NCBI RefSeq assembly: GCF_036010325.1
Contig: NZ_CP108549.1
Coordinates: 6,262,001 to 6,326,000, forward strand
Reading direction: 5' to 3'
Source of the DNA: Streptomyces sp. NBC_01210
GTDB taxonomy: Bacteria > Actinomycetota > Actinomycetes > Streptomycetales > Streptomycetaceae
Length of the DNA: 64,000 nt
Part shown: positions 17,294-27,821 of the stretch, piece after piece
How positions within the stretch are numbered: position 1 is the first letter of the stretch
Layout: each line of letters starts with the position of its first letter
The notes under the pieces: generated by a model
What the model was told of the DNA's origin: nothing
Database searches by the model: none
What the model saw: the letters and a program-made list of their open reading frames with translations, nothing else
Made by a program: the position numbers and the translations under genes

Positions 17294-18295
17294 ATGGACG
17301 ACTGGCTGATCTACCGTGGCGTCGGCGCACCGGATCCCGACCGGATCCGGCACCTTCCGCCGCCGCCGCCCTGGCGCGCCTTCTCCGGAGAGCCGCTGCC
17401 CGACCCGGCGCCGCCGATCGACAGCTCATCGACCCGGCGGCTCGGCGCGCGTGTCGAGGCCCCGCCCGCCCAGGACGCCGAAGCCCTCGAACTGATCAAT
17501 GCCGCCCTGTACTTGAGGCGGCCGCTCCTCGTCACCGGTGAGCCGGGCTCCGGCAAGTCGACGCTCGCGCACTCCGTCGCGTACGAACTCGGCCTCGGCC
17601 GGGTGCTCCAGTGGCCCATCGTCAGCCGCACCGAGCTGAAGGACGGGCTGTACACCTACGACGCGATCGGCCGGCTCCAGGACGCCCAGCTCGCCGAGCG
17701 CCAGGCCGACGACATCGGCCGGTACATCAGGCTCGGGCCGCTGGGCACCGCGCTGCTGCCCGCCGCGCGGCCGCGCGTGCTGCTCATCGACGAGCTCGAC
17801 AAGAGCGATATCGACCTGCCGAACGATCTGCTCAATGTGGTGGAGGAAGGGGAGTTCGCGCTCCCGGAGCTGGAGCGGATGGCCGACCGGCCGGGTCAGG
17901 ACGAGGTGCGGGTGCTCACCGACGACGGCCGCCGGGTGCCGGTGCGGGACGGCCGGGTGCGCTGTCACGCCTTCCCCTTCGTGGTGATGACCAGCAATGG
18001 CGAGCGCGACTTCCCGGCCCCGCTGCTGCGCCGCTGCATCCATCTGCATCTCGACCCGCCCCGCGACGAGCGGCTGGCCGCCATGGTCCAGGCGCACTTC
18101 GGGGCCGGGTCCGACGAGCGGAACCTCGATCTGATCAGCCAGTTCACCCGGGAGGACGGCGACGGCGAACTGCGTCCCACCGACCAGCTGCTGAACGCGA
18201 TCTTCCTCACGCAGCACGCGGTACGTGAGGAGCCGGGACGGCGCGAGGAGATTGCCGAGCTGCTGATACGTCCTCTCGAGACCAGGCAGCGGTGA
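17294..18295 (+). CDS. MoxR-family AAA+ ATPase
   Basis: 333 residues. After an 80-residue Pro-rich N-terminal arm come Walker A GEPGSGKST, Walker B VLLIDELDKSD, sensor 1 in VVMTSNGERDFP, and the arginine finger region LLRRCIHLHL. MoxR proteins are chaperone-like ATPases that remodel partners carrying vWA domains. It sits between the trypsin/VMAP-C gene and the vWA gene, as expected for a ternary system. AAGGAGCGAGCG precedes the ATG. Only four bases separate it from the next start codon. Confidence 0.9.
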   Translation: MDDWLIYRGVGAPDPDRIRHLPPPPPWRAFSGEPLPDPAPPIDSSSTRRLGARVEAPPAQDAEALELINAALYLRRPLLVTGEPGSGKSTLAHSVAYELGLGRVLQWPIVSRTELKDGLYTYDAIGRLQDAQLAERQADDIGRYIRLGPLGTALLPAARPRVLLIDELDKSDIDLPNDLLNVVEEGEFALPELERMADRPGQDEVRVLTDDGRRVPVRDGRVRCHAFPFVVMTSNGERDFPAPLLRRCIHLHLDPPRDERLAAMVQAHFGAGSDERNLDLISQFTREDGDGELRPTDQLLNAIFLTQHAVREEPGRREEIAELLIRPLETRQR

Positions 18296-18299
18296 CGCC

Positions 18300-21200
18300 G
18301 TGGACGCCGCCCTCCCGGCCCCCGCCGCCCTCCCGCCGCCCGGCGCGCTGACCGCGCTGGTCACGCGGCTGCGCGAGGCCGAAGTGAAGCCGACCGCCGA
18401 GGAGTTGGCCGACGCCCTGTGGCTGGCCCGCTTCGTACCGGCGGCCGCCTCCCGCGAGCCCGGCGCCGCGCCCGCCGCGCCCGCGGGACCGCAGCCCGTG
18501 AACCCTGCTCCCGTGGACGTCAAGGAGACGTCCGCGCCCTTGTCGTTCAAGCCGGGCCCGGTGCCACGCACCCGTATCGACCTGTTCGGGCCCGCACAGT
18601 CGGAGGGCGCGGCCGGCGGCTTACCGGACGGAGGTCTGCGGAGGGTTCCCGTACCGGCCGCCGCGGCGCTCCCCGACACACTCGCGCTGCAGCGTGCCCT
18701 GCGGCCGCTGCAGCGCTACCGGCCGCCCATGCGCCTGGTCCGTCGCGAGCTCGACGAGGTCGCGACGGCCGACCGGGCCGCCGACACCGGACTGGTGGTG
18801 CCGGTGCTCGCCGCGGTACGGCGGCGTGAGGCGCGCCTCGCCCTCGTCATGGACGTCTCCTCGTCGAATGTCGTGTGGAACAAGGCACTCGACGAGCTGC
18901 GGCAGATCTGCGAACGCGCCGGGGCCTTCCGCGAGGTCGCCGTCCACCATCTGCGTGAGGACGAGCACACCCCGGCCCAGCTCGGTGACCCCACAGGTCG
19001 GCAGCTGACCCTGGTGCTCAGCGACTGCGCGGGCCCCATGTGGCGCAGCGGCCGGATGCAGCGGCTGCTGCACATCTGGGCCTCGACCGCGCCGGTCGCC
19101 GTGGTGCAGCCGCTGCCGCAGCACATGTGGCGGCGTACGCATCTGCCCGCGCGGCCCGGACTGCTGCGGCGGCGGGAAGGACCCGCTGGGCGGCTGGAGT
19201 TCAATGCGCCGTACGGAGGGGCCGAACGGGGCATTCCGGTGCCCGTGCTCGCCCTGCGCCGCTCCTCCTTCGAGGCCTGGACGCGGCTGGTGGCCGGCGC
19301 CACCGGCCAGTCGCTGAACGCCGCGGCGGGCCTGGTCAGAAGCCGTCACGAGGCGGCCACGGGCCGGGCCCGTACGGCGCAGGACATCGACGCGGGCGAG
19401 CGGGTGCGGGCCTTCCGCAGAACCGCGTCGCCGGCCGCCGCGCAGCTCGCGGTCTATCTGTCGGCGGTGCCGCTCGTCCTTCCGGTGATGCAGCTCGTCC
19501 AGCGCGCGATGCTGGTCCGCAGCAGTCCCGATGTACTGGCGGAGGTGCTGCTCAGCGGAATGCTGCGACGTGACGACGACGGCCCGGCCGAGGACGAGGG
19601 CGGCCCCGCGTACACCTTCCTGACGGGCGTACGCGAAGAGCTGCTCGGCCAACTGGGCGCGAGCAGCGCGGCGTTGGTGCTCAAGCACTGCTCCGAGTAC
19701 GTCGAGACGCGCTACGGGCGTACGGTTCGGAACTTCCCGGCCATGGCCGCGGCCTTCCTCGCGGGCTCGGTGGACCCGAGGCCCGCGGTCCTCAGCAGTC
19801 CGGACAGCCGCGGTCTTTCGGCCTTCGCGCGGGTGTCGGCGCAGGTGCTGCGGCGGCTCGGCGCGGCCGAGCCGACCGCACCACCGGGCGGCCCGCCGGG
19901 CGGGGGACCGGCCGCACTGGTGGCACAGGCGCGCGCCTGTATGGCGCATTTCGGCGAGTACGGGACTGTACGCGACCTGGACGCGGCGATTCAGCTGCTC
20001 GGCTCCGCCACCCAGGCCGAACGGCGCGCCACCGAACGGGCCGTGCTGTACGGGGAGCTGGCCGAGGCCCTGCTGCGGCGCTGGCTGGTGCGCCCGCTCC
20101 CGGAGGACCTGCGACAGGCGCTCGACGCAGCCCAGAACGCGATCACCGGACAGCCGCAGGCGCATCTGACGCTGGCGCAGGTGCTGGAGGCGATGGCGGA
20201 CGAGGTGGAGGCGGGCCGGCTCAGCCCCCGGCTGATGCCGGAGTGGGTGCGGGTGCAGACGGCCGCGGAAGCCCATGACCCGGGCCTGGTGGCGTCGGTC
20301 CTGCTGGCGACCGCGGACACCAGTCTCGCCGAGCTGACCGACAGCACCCCACGGTCGGAGGGCGCGCGGCTGCTCCGGCAGACCGCCGCGGTGGCCAGGA
20401 TCCGGGTGCTGCGGCGCCTTGCGGTGACCGGCGCGCCGTACGCGCTGCGCGGCCCCGGCCGGCCCGAGGACTGGTTCACCGGCACACTGCAGACCGCGCT
20501 CTCCGTCGTCCATCTGCTGCTGGCCGACGAACACCGTGCCGACGGACACCGTGCCGACGAACACTGGGAGGACGAACACCGGGAGTCCGCGTTGCTCATC
20601 AGGGGCGGACTGCTGCTCGAACTGGCCCGCCACCACCGGGGCGAGGGCCCGGTCGCCAGGGAGGCCGGCGAGGCGGACCGCATCGCCGCCCGAGCTTTCG
20701 CCGACCGGGCCGACAACGATCTGCACGCCGGCATCGACGGACTCGACTGGGACGCCGTCCCGCAGACGGAGCTCTGCCGCGCCTGGCTGGACTACGCCGA
20801 CGCCATCGAGTTCGCCCACGAGGACCTCGACGACGACGACAGGCTGCGTATCCTCCAGGCCCTGGACCAGGCGCGCCGGCACGTGGGCAAGGACGAGGAG
20901 GCCGAGGCCGACTGCCTGCTGCGGATGGCCCGCGTGCTGGACCAGCGGTACGCGTCCACCGGCGGCTGGGTGCACCGCGACTCGGCGATCGCCGCCTGGA
21001 CCTCGGCGCTGCCGCTGCTGCCTCCCGGCGATCCCCGCCGCGCCGTGATCCTCACCGCGCTCGGCAGGCAGCTGACCGAGCGGGGTGTGGACAAGGACTC
21101 GGCCGTCGATGTGCACGCGGCTGTACGGGCACTGCGCGGCGCGATCGACGAGACGCCCGGCGCCGATGCTGAACTGCCGCGCCGCAGGGCCCTGCTGGGC

Positions 21201-21623
21201 CATGCGTACATCGAACGCTTCCGTGCCGAGGAAGCGGTCGCCGACCTCCACGAGGCGGACTGGGCCCTGGGCGCGACGGCCCGCGGCGCGGACGACCCCG
21301 AACTGGCCGCCCATGCCTGGTGGTACCGGGCGCTGGCATCCTCACTCCTCGCCCAGCGCACCGACTCGCCCCCCAGGCTCAGCGACGCCGCCGCCTACTT
21401 CCGCCGCGCCGCCGCCGAACCGAGCACCGGCGACCTCACCGAACGGGCCGTCACCGCCCAGTGGATGAGAGCCACCCGCCTGGAACGCACCGCGGGTCCC
21501 GAGCGCGCCCTGGAGGAACACCGCGCGGTGCTCCGCATGCTGGTCGCCGCGGACGCGGCGGACCTGGAGGCGGCGAACCTCGTCCGCCAGGAGCTGGCCA
21601 GACTCGGCGCCGGGGGCACCTGA
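18300..21623 (+). CDS. vWA-like protein with long helical-repeat C-terminus (SAV_2336-related)
   Basis: 1107 residues from a GTG start. Residues about 120-330 contain a vWA-like domain: VMDVSSS gives the DxSxS metal site with Asp185, Ser187 and Ser189, followed by LVLSDCAGPMW. The remaining roughly 700 residues are Ala/Leu/Arg-rich helices resembling TPR solenoids (for example ALLIRGGLLLELARHHRGEG). A local Asp-Glu-His repeat occurs near residues 742-760. Together with the MoxR gene it completes the vWA-MoxR-VMAP set. Codon 108 is TTA (18621-18623), a second BldA-dependent gene in the operon. Confidence 0.85.
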   Translation: MDAALPAPAALPPPGALTALVTRLREAEVKPTAEELADALWLARFVPAAASREPGAAPAAPAGPQPVNPAPVDVKETSAPLSFKPGPVPRTRIDLFGPAQSEGAAGGLPDGGLRRVPVPAAAALPDTLALQRALRPLQRYRPPMRLVRRELDEVATADRAADTGLVVPVLAAVRRREARLALVMDVSSSNVVWNKALDELRQICERAGAFREVAVHHLREDEHTPAQLGDPTGRQLTLVLSDCAGPMWRSGRMQRLLHIWASTAPVAVVQPLPQHMWRRTHLPARPGLLRRREGPAGRLEFNAPYGGAERGIPVPVLALRRSSFEAWTRLVAGATGQSLNAAAGLVRSRHEAATGRARTAQDIDAGERVRAFRRTASPAAAQLAVYLSAVPLVLPVMQLVQRAMLVRSSPDVLAEVLLSGMLRRDDDGPAEDEGGPAYTFLTGVREELLGQLGASSAALVLKHCSEYVETRYGRTVRNFPAMAAAFLAGSVDPRPAVLSSPDSRGLSAFARVSAQVLRRLGAAEPTAPPGGPPGGGPAALVAQARACMAHFGEYGTVRDLDAAIQLLGSATQAERRATERAVLYGELAEALLRRWLVRPLPEDLRQALDAAQNAITGQPQAHLTLAQVLEAMADEVEAGRLSPRLMPEWVRVQTAAEAHDPGLVASVLLATADTSLAELTDSTPRSEGARLLRQTAAVARIRVLRRLAVTGAPYALRGPGRPEDWFTGTLQTALSVVHLLLADEHRADGHRADEHWEDEHRESALLIRGGLLLELARHHRGEGPVAREAGEADRIAARAFADRADNDLHAGIDGLDWDAVPQTELCRAWLDYADAIEFAHEDLDDDDRLRILQALDQARRHVGKDEEAEADCLLRMARVLDQRYASTGGWVHRDSAIAAWTSALPLLPPGDPRRAVILTALGRQLTERGVDKDSAVDVHAAVRALRGAIDETPGADAELPRRRALLGHAYIERFRAEEAVADLHEADWALGATARGADDPELAAHAWWYRALASSLLAQRTDSPPRLSDAAAYFRRAAAEPSTGDLTERAVTAQWMRATRLERTAGPERALEEHRAVLRMLVAADAADLEAANLVRQELARLGAGGT

Positions 21624-21695
21624 GCACGACAGGCCCGGTTCAGGTCGCGTCGAAGGACCGGTACAGACCGCCTTCTCGTACCTCTCGTATACGCC

Positions 21696-21738
21696 GGAGG
21701 GCCCGGCCCCGCGTTCAGCGCGCGGGGCCGGGCCCTCC
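21696..21738. terminator. Bidirectional intrinsic terminator
   Basis: A perfect 18-base-pair stem (21696-21713 with 21721-21738) with the loop TTCAGCG lies between the convergent vWA and kgd genes. It probably ends both transcripts. Confidence 0.85.
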
Positions 21739-21757
21739 GTGACGTACAACCAACCGG

Positions 21758-24700
21758 TCAGGCCTCGAAGACCTCGTTGACCAGCTGCTGCTGCTCCGCC
21801 TGGTGACGCTTGGCCGAACCGACCGCCGGGGACGAGCCGTGCGGGCGCGAGATGCGGCGCAGGCGCTCGCCGTGCGGGATGTCCGCGCCGACTGCCAGGT
21901 CCAGGTGGTCGATCAGGTTGAGCGCGATGAACGGCCACGCACCCTGGTTCGCCGGTTCCTCCTGCGCCCACAGGTACTTCTCGGCGTTCGGGAACTTGGC
22001 GATCTCCGCCTGGAGCTCGGCACCCGGCAGCGGGTACAGGCGCTCGAGGCGGATGATCGCGGTGTCCGTGTTGCCGCGCTTGACCCGCTCGGCGTCCAGG
22101 TCGTAGTAGACCTTGCCGGTGCAGAAGACGACCTTGCGGACCGCGTTCGGGTCCACCGAGTCGTCGCCGATCACCGGGCGGAAGCCGCCGTTGATGAACT
22201 CCTCCGCCTTCGACGCCGCGGCCTTCAGACGCAGCATCGACTTCGGCGTGAAGACGATCAGCGGCTTGTGGTGCGGGTTGTGGACCTGCCAGCGCAGCAG
22301 GTGGAAGTAGTTCGACGGCAGGGTCGGCATCGCGACCGTCATGTTGTTCTGCGCGCACATCTGCAGGAAGCGCTCAGGACGGGCGGACGAGTGGTCCGGG
22401 CCCTGGCCCTCGTAGCCGTGCGGCAGCAGCAGCGTGACGCCGGAGGTCTGGCCCCACTTCTGCTCGGCCGAGGAGATGAACTCATCCACGACGGTCTGCG
22501 CGCCGTTGACGAAGTCACCGAACTGCGCCTCCCACATGACCAGCGCGTCCGGGCGGGCCAGCGAGTAGCCGTACTCGAAGCCCATCGCCGCGTACTCGCT
22601 CAGCAGCGAGTCGTAGACGTTGTAACGGGCCTGGTCCTCGGAGAGGTACAGCAGCGGGGTGTAGTCCTCGCCGGTCTCCTGGTCCACCAGCACCGCGTGG
22701 CGCTGGCCGAAGGTGCCACGGCGGGTGTCCTGGCCGGACAGCCGGACCGGGGTGCCCTCCATCAGCAGCGAGCCGATGGCGAGCGTCTCGCCCATGCCCC
22801 AGTCGATCGTGCCGTCCTCCACCGAGGCCGCACGGCGCTGCATCTGCGGCATCAGACGGGGGTGGACCTTGACCCGCTCGGGGATGTTGACCTGGGACTC
22901 GGCGATCCGCTTCACGACCTCCTGGGAGACCGCGGTGGTGACGGTCACCGGGAACTCGGCCTGGGCGTCCGGGACCTGCGTCGGGGCCGGTTGGCTGGTG
23001 GCCTCGCGGACCTCCGCGAAGACCTTCTCCAGCTGACCCTGGAAGTCCTGGAGCGCCTGCTCCGCCTCTTCCAGCGTGATGTCGCCGCGACCGATCAGCG
23101 ACTCGGTGTAGAGCTTGCGCACCGAGCGCTTCTTGTCGATCAGGTTGTACATCTGCGGGTTGGTGAACTGCGGGTTGTCGCCCTCGTTGTGACCGCGGCG
23201 GCGGTAGCAGATGAGGTCGATCACGACGTCCTTGTTGAACGTCTGACGGAACTCGAAGGCGAGCCGCGCCACGCGGACCACGGCCTCCGGGTCGTCGCCG
23301 TTCACATGGAAGATCGGCGCCTCGATCATGCGGGCCACATCGGTCGCGTACATCGACGAACGCGAGGACTCCGGGGCGGCGGTGAAGCCGACCTGGTTGT
23401 TGATGACGATGTGGACCGTGCCGCCGGTGCGGTAGCCGCGCAGCTGAGACATGTTCAGCGTCTCGGCGACGACACCCTGACCGGCGAAGGCCGCGTCACC
23501 GTGCAGGGCGACGGGCAGGACCGTGAAGTCCGTACCGCCCTTGTTGATGACGTCCTGCTTGGCGCGGGCGACACCCTCGAGGACCGGGTCGACGGCCTCG
23601 AGGTGGGAGGGGTTGGCGACCAGCGAGACCTTGATCTGCTCGCCGTCCAGACCGGTGAAGGTGCCGTTGGCGCCCAGGTGGTACTTCACGTCGCCGGAGC
23701 CGTGCATCGACTTCGGGTCGAGGTTGCCCTCGAACTCCCGGAAGATCTGGGCGTACGACTTGCCGACGATGTTCGCGAGGACGTTCAGCCGGCCGCGGTG
23801 GGCCATGCCGATGACGACCTCGTCCAGGCGCGACTCGGCGGCCGAGTCGATGACCGCGTCGAGCAGCGGGATGACGGACTCGCCGCCCTCCAGCGAGAAC
23901 CGCTTCTGACCGACGTACTTGGTCTGCAGGAAGGTCTCGAAGGCCTCGGCGGCGTTGAGGCGGCGCAGGATCCGCAGCTGCTCCTCGCGCTCCGGCTTGG
24001 TGTGCGAGCGCTCGACCCGGTCCTGGATCCACTTGCGCTGCTTCGGGTCCTGGATGTGCATGAACTCGATGCCGGTGGTGCGGCAGTACGAGTCGCGCAG
24101 CACGCCCAGCACATCGCGCAGCTTCATCAGGGACTTGCCGGAGAAGCCGCCGACAGCGAACTCGCGCTCGAGGTCCCACAGCGTGAGGCCGTGCTCGGTG
24201 ATGTCCAGGTCGGGGTGCTTGCGCTGGCGGTACTCCAGCGGGTCGGTGTCGGCCATGACATGGCCGCGGACCCGGTAGGAGTGGATCAGCTCGAAGACGC
24301 GCGCCGCCTTGGTGACGTCGTCGTCGTGCGAGGCGTCGATGTCCTTGAGCCAGCGGACCGGCTCGTAGGGGATGCGCAGCGCCTCGAAGATCTCGTCGTA
24401 GAAGCCGTTGTCGCCGAGCAGCAGGTTCGCGACGATACGGAGGAACTCGCCCGACGCGGCACCCTGGATGACACGGTGGTCGTACGTCGAGGTGAGGGTC
24501 ATCACCTTCGCGACGCCCAGCTTGTTCAGGGTGTCCTGCGAGGTGCCCTGGAACTCGGCCGGGTAGTCCATCGAGCCGACGCCCATGATGACCGACTGCC
24601 CGGGCATCAGACGCGGCACGGAGTGCACGGTGCCGAGGCCGCCGGGGTTGGTCAGCGAGACGGTGACGCCGGTGAAGTCGTCCATCGTCAGCTTGTTGTT

Positions 24701-25570
24701 GCGGGCGCGGCGGACGATGTCCTCGTAGGCCTGCCAGAACTCGAAGAAGTTCAGGGTCTCGGCCTTCTTGATGCCCGCGACGACCAGCTGGCGGTCGCCG
24801 TTCGGCTTCACCAGGTCGATGGCCAGGCCGAAGTTGACGTGCTCCGGCTTGACCAGGGTCGGCTTGCCGTCCTTCTCGGCGAAGGACCAGTTCATCGACG
24901 GCATGGCCTTGATGGCCTGCACCATCGCGTACCCGATGAGGTGGGTGAAGGAGACCTTCCCGCCCCGGGCGCGCTTCAGGTGGTTGTTGATGACGATGCG
25001 GTTGTCGAACAGCAGCTTCACCGGGACGGCGCGCACGGACGTGGCCGTGGGCACCTCCAGCGAGGCGTTCATGTTCTTGGCGACCGCGGCGGCCGGGCCG
25101 CGCAGCGTCACGAACTCGGGGCCGGCCGGGGCCTCGGTGGCCGGGGCAGCGGCGGCCTCGGCCGGCTTGGCGGCGGCCGGGGCGGGCTTCGCGGGCGCCG
25201 GAGCGGCGGCCGCGGGCTTCGCCGGGGCGGCGGGCGCGGCCGCGGCAGGGGCCGGAGCGGCCGGTGCCGGGGCCGGTGCCGGGGTTGCCGGCTTCGCGGC
25301 CGGGGTGGCCGATGGCGCGGCCTGCGGAGTGGTCACCGCAGCCCCCGCGGCTGCGGCACCCTCGGGCTTGTCCGCCGTGCCGGACGTACCCGGCTTGTAG
25401 TCGGCGAAGAAGTCCCACCAGGCACGGTCGACCGAATTGGGGTCCTGGAGGTACTGCTGGTAGATCTCGTCGACGAGCCACTCATTGGGGCCGAACGCGG
25501 CGGCAGGGTTCTTACCCTGCCCGCCTTGGTCGGTCGAGATGCTCGCGTTACTGGGGGACTGAGACGACAC
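21758..25570 (-). CDS. kgd: Multifunctional 2-oxoglutarate dehydrogenase E1 / decarboxylase (Kgd/OdhA type)
   Basis: About 1270 residues, the size of the actinobacterial fused enzyme. Order: a conserved N-terminal segment ([16 protein letters not shown]), an Ala/Pro-rich linker (about 70-150), an E2-like succinyltransferase domain with [15 protein letters not shown], then the thiamine-diphosphate E1 domain with [20 protein letters not shown] and a C-terminal transketolase-like part. The E2 lipoyl domain is absent, as usual for this type, so it works with the E2 of pyruvate dehydrogenase. It oxidises 2-oxoglutarate in the TCA cycle; in relatives the FHA protein OdhI/GarA inhibits it. GTG 25570 has GAAGAGGG upstream; GTG 25597 is possible. 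Confidence 0.95.
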   Translation of the reverse strand: MSSQSPSNASISTDQGGQGKNPAAAFGPNEWLVDEIYQQYLQDPNSVDRAWWDFFADYKPGTSGTADKPEGAAAAGAAVTTPQAAPSATPAAKPATPAPAPAPAAPAPAAAAPAAPAKPAAAAPAPAKPAPAAAKPAEAAAAPATEAPAGPEFVTLRGPAAAVAKNMNASLEVPTATSVRAVPVKLLFDNRIVINNHLKRARGGKVSFTHLIGYAMVQAIKAMPSMNWSFAEKDGKPTLVKPEHVNFGLAIDLVKPNGDRQLVVAGIKKAETLNFFEFWQAYEDIVRRARNNKLTMDDFTGVTVSLTNPGGLGTVHSVPRLMPGQSVIMGVGSMDYPAEFQGTSQDTLNKLGVAKVMTLTSTYDHRVIQGAASGEFLRIVANLLLGDNGFYDEIFEALRIPYEPVRWLKDIDASHDDDVTKAARVFELIHSYRVRGHVMADTDPLEYRQRKHPDLDITEHGLTLWDLEREFAVGGFSGKSLMKLRDVLGVLRDSYCRTTGIEFMHIQDPKQRKWIQDRVERSHTKPEREEQLRILRRLNAAEAFETFLQTKYVGQKRFSLEGGESVIPLLDAVIDSAAESRLDEVVIGMAHRGRLNVLANIVGKSYAQIFREFEGNLDPKSMHGSGDVKYHLGANGTFTGLDGEQIKVSLVANPSHLEAVDPVLEGVARAKQDVINKGGTDFTVLPVALHGDAAFAGQGVVAETLNMSQLRGYRTGGTVHIVINNQVGFTAAPESSRSSMYATDVARMIEAPIFHVNGDDPEAVVRVARLAFEFRQTFNKDVVIDLICYRRRGHNEGDNPQFTNPQMYNLIDKKRSVRKLYTESLIGRGDITLEEAEQALQDFQGQLEKVFAEVREATSQPAPTQVPDAQAEFPVTVTTAVSQEVVKRIAESQVNIPERVKVHPRLMPQMQRRAASVEDGTIDWGMGETLAIGSLLMEGTPVRLSGQDTRRGTFGQRHAVLVDQETGEDYTPLLYLSEDQARYNVYDSLLSEYAAMGFEYGYSLARPDALVMWEAQFGDFVNGAQTVVDEFISSAEQKWGQTSGVTLLLPHGYEGQGPDHSSARPERFLQMCAQNNMTVAMPTLPSNYFHLLRWQVHNPHHKPLIVFTPKSMLRLKAAASKAEEFINGGFRPVIGDDSVDPNAVRKVVFCTGKVYYDLDAERVKRGNTDTAIIRLERLYPLPGAELQAEIAKFPNAEKYLWAQEEPANQGAWPFIALNLIDHLDLAVGADIPHGERLRRISRPHGSSPAVGSAKRHQAEQQQLVNEVFEA

Positions 25571-25860
25571 GGCGGTAACCGCCCTCTTCCGCTTCACAAG
25601 GTGATGGACAGCGGAAATAAAGGCTACGCCTCCCTGGCCGAGAGGTGCAGGCGGGGCGGGCCATCGTCGCGCAAGTCACACCGGACGGCGGGTTTCGGGG
25701 CTGTGAATGGCGGGAAACAAGCGCGGTTCCGCTTCGCCGCGGGTAGGCGACACCGTGGCTGCGACCCGCAGGCCCGCACCCCTGACGACGTACTGGCCCG
25801 CTATTGGCCACGCCCTCACTCCGTACACGCAGAATGCGTGCTTCCGGTTCGAACCCTACG

Positions 25861-26970
25861 TCAACCGCGTGCCGCCCGAAGGCCCGGAAGGGTGACCTGG
25901 ATCCGGCATCCCCGGGAGGATTCGGCCACCCCGATGCGCCCGCCGTGCAGATCTACCGCCCAGCGCGCGATCGCCAGGCCGAGGCCCGTACCGCCGTCGC
26001 TGCCGGGTCCGTGCGGTGAGGTGACGCTGCCGCGGTTGAAGCGCTCGAAGACCCGATGGCGCTCCGGCTCCGGGATACCGGGGCCCTCGTCGAGCACTTC
26101 CAGGTCGAGGGACTCCGGCTGCGGGCCGCGCCTGGCCCGCACCGTCACGCGGCCGTGCGGCGGGGAGTGCTTGACTGCGTTGTCGATCAGATTCGCCACC
26201 ACCTGGTGCAGTCGCTCGGCGTCCGCGTGCGCGGTCAGCTCGGGCGGCGACACATCCAGGTGCAGATGTACGTCCGTACGCGTGTGGTTGCCCGACCCGG
26301 AGGTCAGACCGCGCTGGGCGGCGGCCAGATTGGCCTCCTTCAGCACACCGGAGAGGTACGGCCAGACCTCGAAGCGGCGGGCCCGCAGCGTGACCACGCC
26401 GTTGTCGAGCCGGGACAGATCGAGGAGCGTCTCCACCAGGCGGCCCAGGCGCTCGATCTGCTTGAGCGCGGTGCGCATCGTCTCCGGGTCGGCGGCGGAC
26501 ACCCCGTCCACGACGTTCTCGAGCACGGCGCGCAGCGCGGCGATCGGCGTGCGCAGCTCGTGCGAGACGTTCGCGACCAGCTCCTTGCGGTGCTGGTCCA
26601 CGGCCTCCAGATCGTCGGCCATGCGGTTGATGGTGGAGGCCAGGTCGCCTAGCTCGTCACGGCGGTCGGCACCGCGCACCCGGCGGGTGTAGTCGCCGTG
26701 CGAAATGCCCTTGGCGACGGTGTTCATCTCATCCAGCGGCGCGGTCAGGCTGTGCGCCACGAACTGGGTGATCAGGAGGGTCGCTATCACCGAGAAGACC
26801 GTGATGAAACGGAGCTCGGTCTCGGTGCGCAGAGCGACCACGAGCAGACCGGTGGTGATGAAGACCGAGACGACGACGAGCGTCCCGAGCTTGGTCTTGA
26901 TCGAGATGGAAACGGAGCGCAGCCGGCTCCGCCAGTTGCGCAGCCCGTGCCAGGGCCGCAGCCGTCTCAT
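25861..26970 (-). CDS. Two-component sensor histidine kinase
   Basis: 369 residues. Two membrane spans near the N-terminus (about 28-48 and 53-72) have almost no extracellular loop. A HAMP domain (HSLTAPLDEMNTVAKGI) follows. The dimerisation helix contains the phosphorylated His in NVSHELRTPIAALR. The ATP-binding boxes are NLIDNAVKHS, DEGPGIPEPE and GGTGLGLAIARW. The lack of an external sensing loop suggests detection within or near the membrane. It follows its response regulator by 10 bases. Confidence 0.93.
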   Translation of the reverse strand: MRRLRPWHGLRNWRSRLRSVSISIKTKLGTLVVVSVFITTGLLVVALRTETELRFITVFSVIATLLITQFVAHSLTAPLDEMNTVAKGISHGDYTRRVRGADRRDELGDLASTINRMADDLEAVDQHRKELVANVSHELRTPIAALRAVLENVVDGVSAADPETMRTALKQIERLGRLVETLLDLSRLDNGVVTLRARRFEVWPYLSGVLKEANLAAAQRGLTSGSGNHTRTDVHLHLDVSPPELTAHADAERLHQVVANLIDNAVKHSPPHGRVTVRARRGPQPESLDLEVLDEGPGIPEPERHRVFERFNRGSVTSPHGPGSDGGTGLGLAIARWAVDLHGGRIGVAESSRGCRIQVTLPGLRAARG

Positions 26971-26980
26971 GGCCGCCGCC

Positions 26981-27718
26981 TCATGGTGCCGGCGTCTCCA
27001 GCGCGTAGCCGACTCCGTGGACGGTACGGATACGCTCGGCGCCGATCTTGCGGCGCAGGGCCTTGATGTGGCTGTCGACGGTCCGGGTGCCGGAGGCGTC
27101 CGCCCAGTCCCACACCTCCGCGAGCAGCTGCTCGCGGGAGAGGACCGCGCGCGGTGTGTTCGCCAGGCAGACCAGCAGATCGAACTCGGTGGGTGTGAGA
27201 TGTACGTCCTCGCCGCGCACCCGGACCCGGCGCTGGGCGTGGTCGATCTCCAGCTCGCCGAGGCGGAGGATCCCGCTGCGGGGCGTCACGGCGGCGAGCG
27301 CGGCGCGCTCCACCCGGCGCAGCAGCACATGCACCCTGGCCGCGAGCTCCCGCATCGAGAACGGCTTGGTCATGTAGTCGTCCGCGCCGACACCGAGGCC
27401 GACCAGCATGTCCGTCTCGTCGTCGCGCGCTGTGAGCATCAGCACGGGGACGGGACGCGTCGCCTGGACCCGGCGGCAGACCTCGAGGCCGTCGAAGCCC
27501 GGCAGCATCACATCGAGAACCATCAGATCGGGCTGCCAGGCCTCGGCGGCGTCGACGGCGGCCGGGCCGTCCACGGCCGTCTGTACCAGAAAGCCCTCTG
27601 CCCGTAGACGGGCGGCGATGGCGTCGACGATCGTCGCGTCGTCCTCGACGACCAGCACCCGGCGCTGGGCGCCGGGCGTGGCCGCGACGCCGTTGTGCGT
27701 GGTGTGTGTCTGCTCCAT
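26981..27718 (-). CDS. OmpR-family response regulator
   Basis: About 245 residues. The receiver domain has the acidic pair in VLVVEDDATIVDA, the phosphorylated Asp in DLMVLDVMLPGFDGL, a Thr in MLTARD and a Lys in YMTKPFS. The C-terminal winged helix contains VHLTPTEFDLLVCLA and RTVDSHIKALRRKIG. The ATG at 27718 follows a GGGGCGGGG stretch; a longer upstream reading starting at 27928 is judged non-coding. It pairs with the downstream kinase. Confidence 0.93.
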   Translation of the reverse strand: MEQTHTTHNGVAATPGAQRRVLVVEDDATIVDAIAARLRAEGFLVQTAVDGPAAVDAAEAWQPDLMVLDVMLPGFDGLEVCRRVQATRPVPVLMLTARDDETDMLVGLGVGADDYMTKPFSMRELAARVHVLLRRVERAALAAVTPRSGILRLGELEIDHAQRRVRVRGEDVHLTPTEFDLLVCLANTPRAVLSREQLLAEVWDWADASGTRTVDSHIKALRRKIGAERIRTVHGVGYALETPAP

Positions 27719-27821
27719 CGCCCCGCCCCTGTACGCGTTCTCGCGAGCTGCATGCTGATGTGGATGCCGAAGTAGATGCCGTGTGTAGGTGAGCAGCGTA
27801 AGGGCAGTTACGGCATCCCGG

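Noticed and set aside
25840..25860. GGTTCGAACC, resembling the T-loop of a tRNA
   Set aside because: The flanking bases cannot form the five-base T-stem, D-arm or acceptor stem on either strand. The sequence is a simple palindrome in the promoter region of kgd.
21803..26692. A 1629-codon open frame on the + strand across kgd and the histidine kinase gene
   Set aside because: It is the antisense of two well-supported genes and its translation is a low-complexity Leu/Arg/Asp/Val-rich string without any domain; such frames are common opposite high-GC genes.
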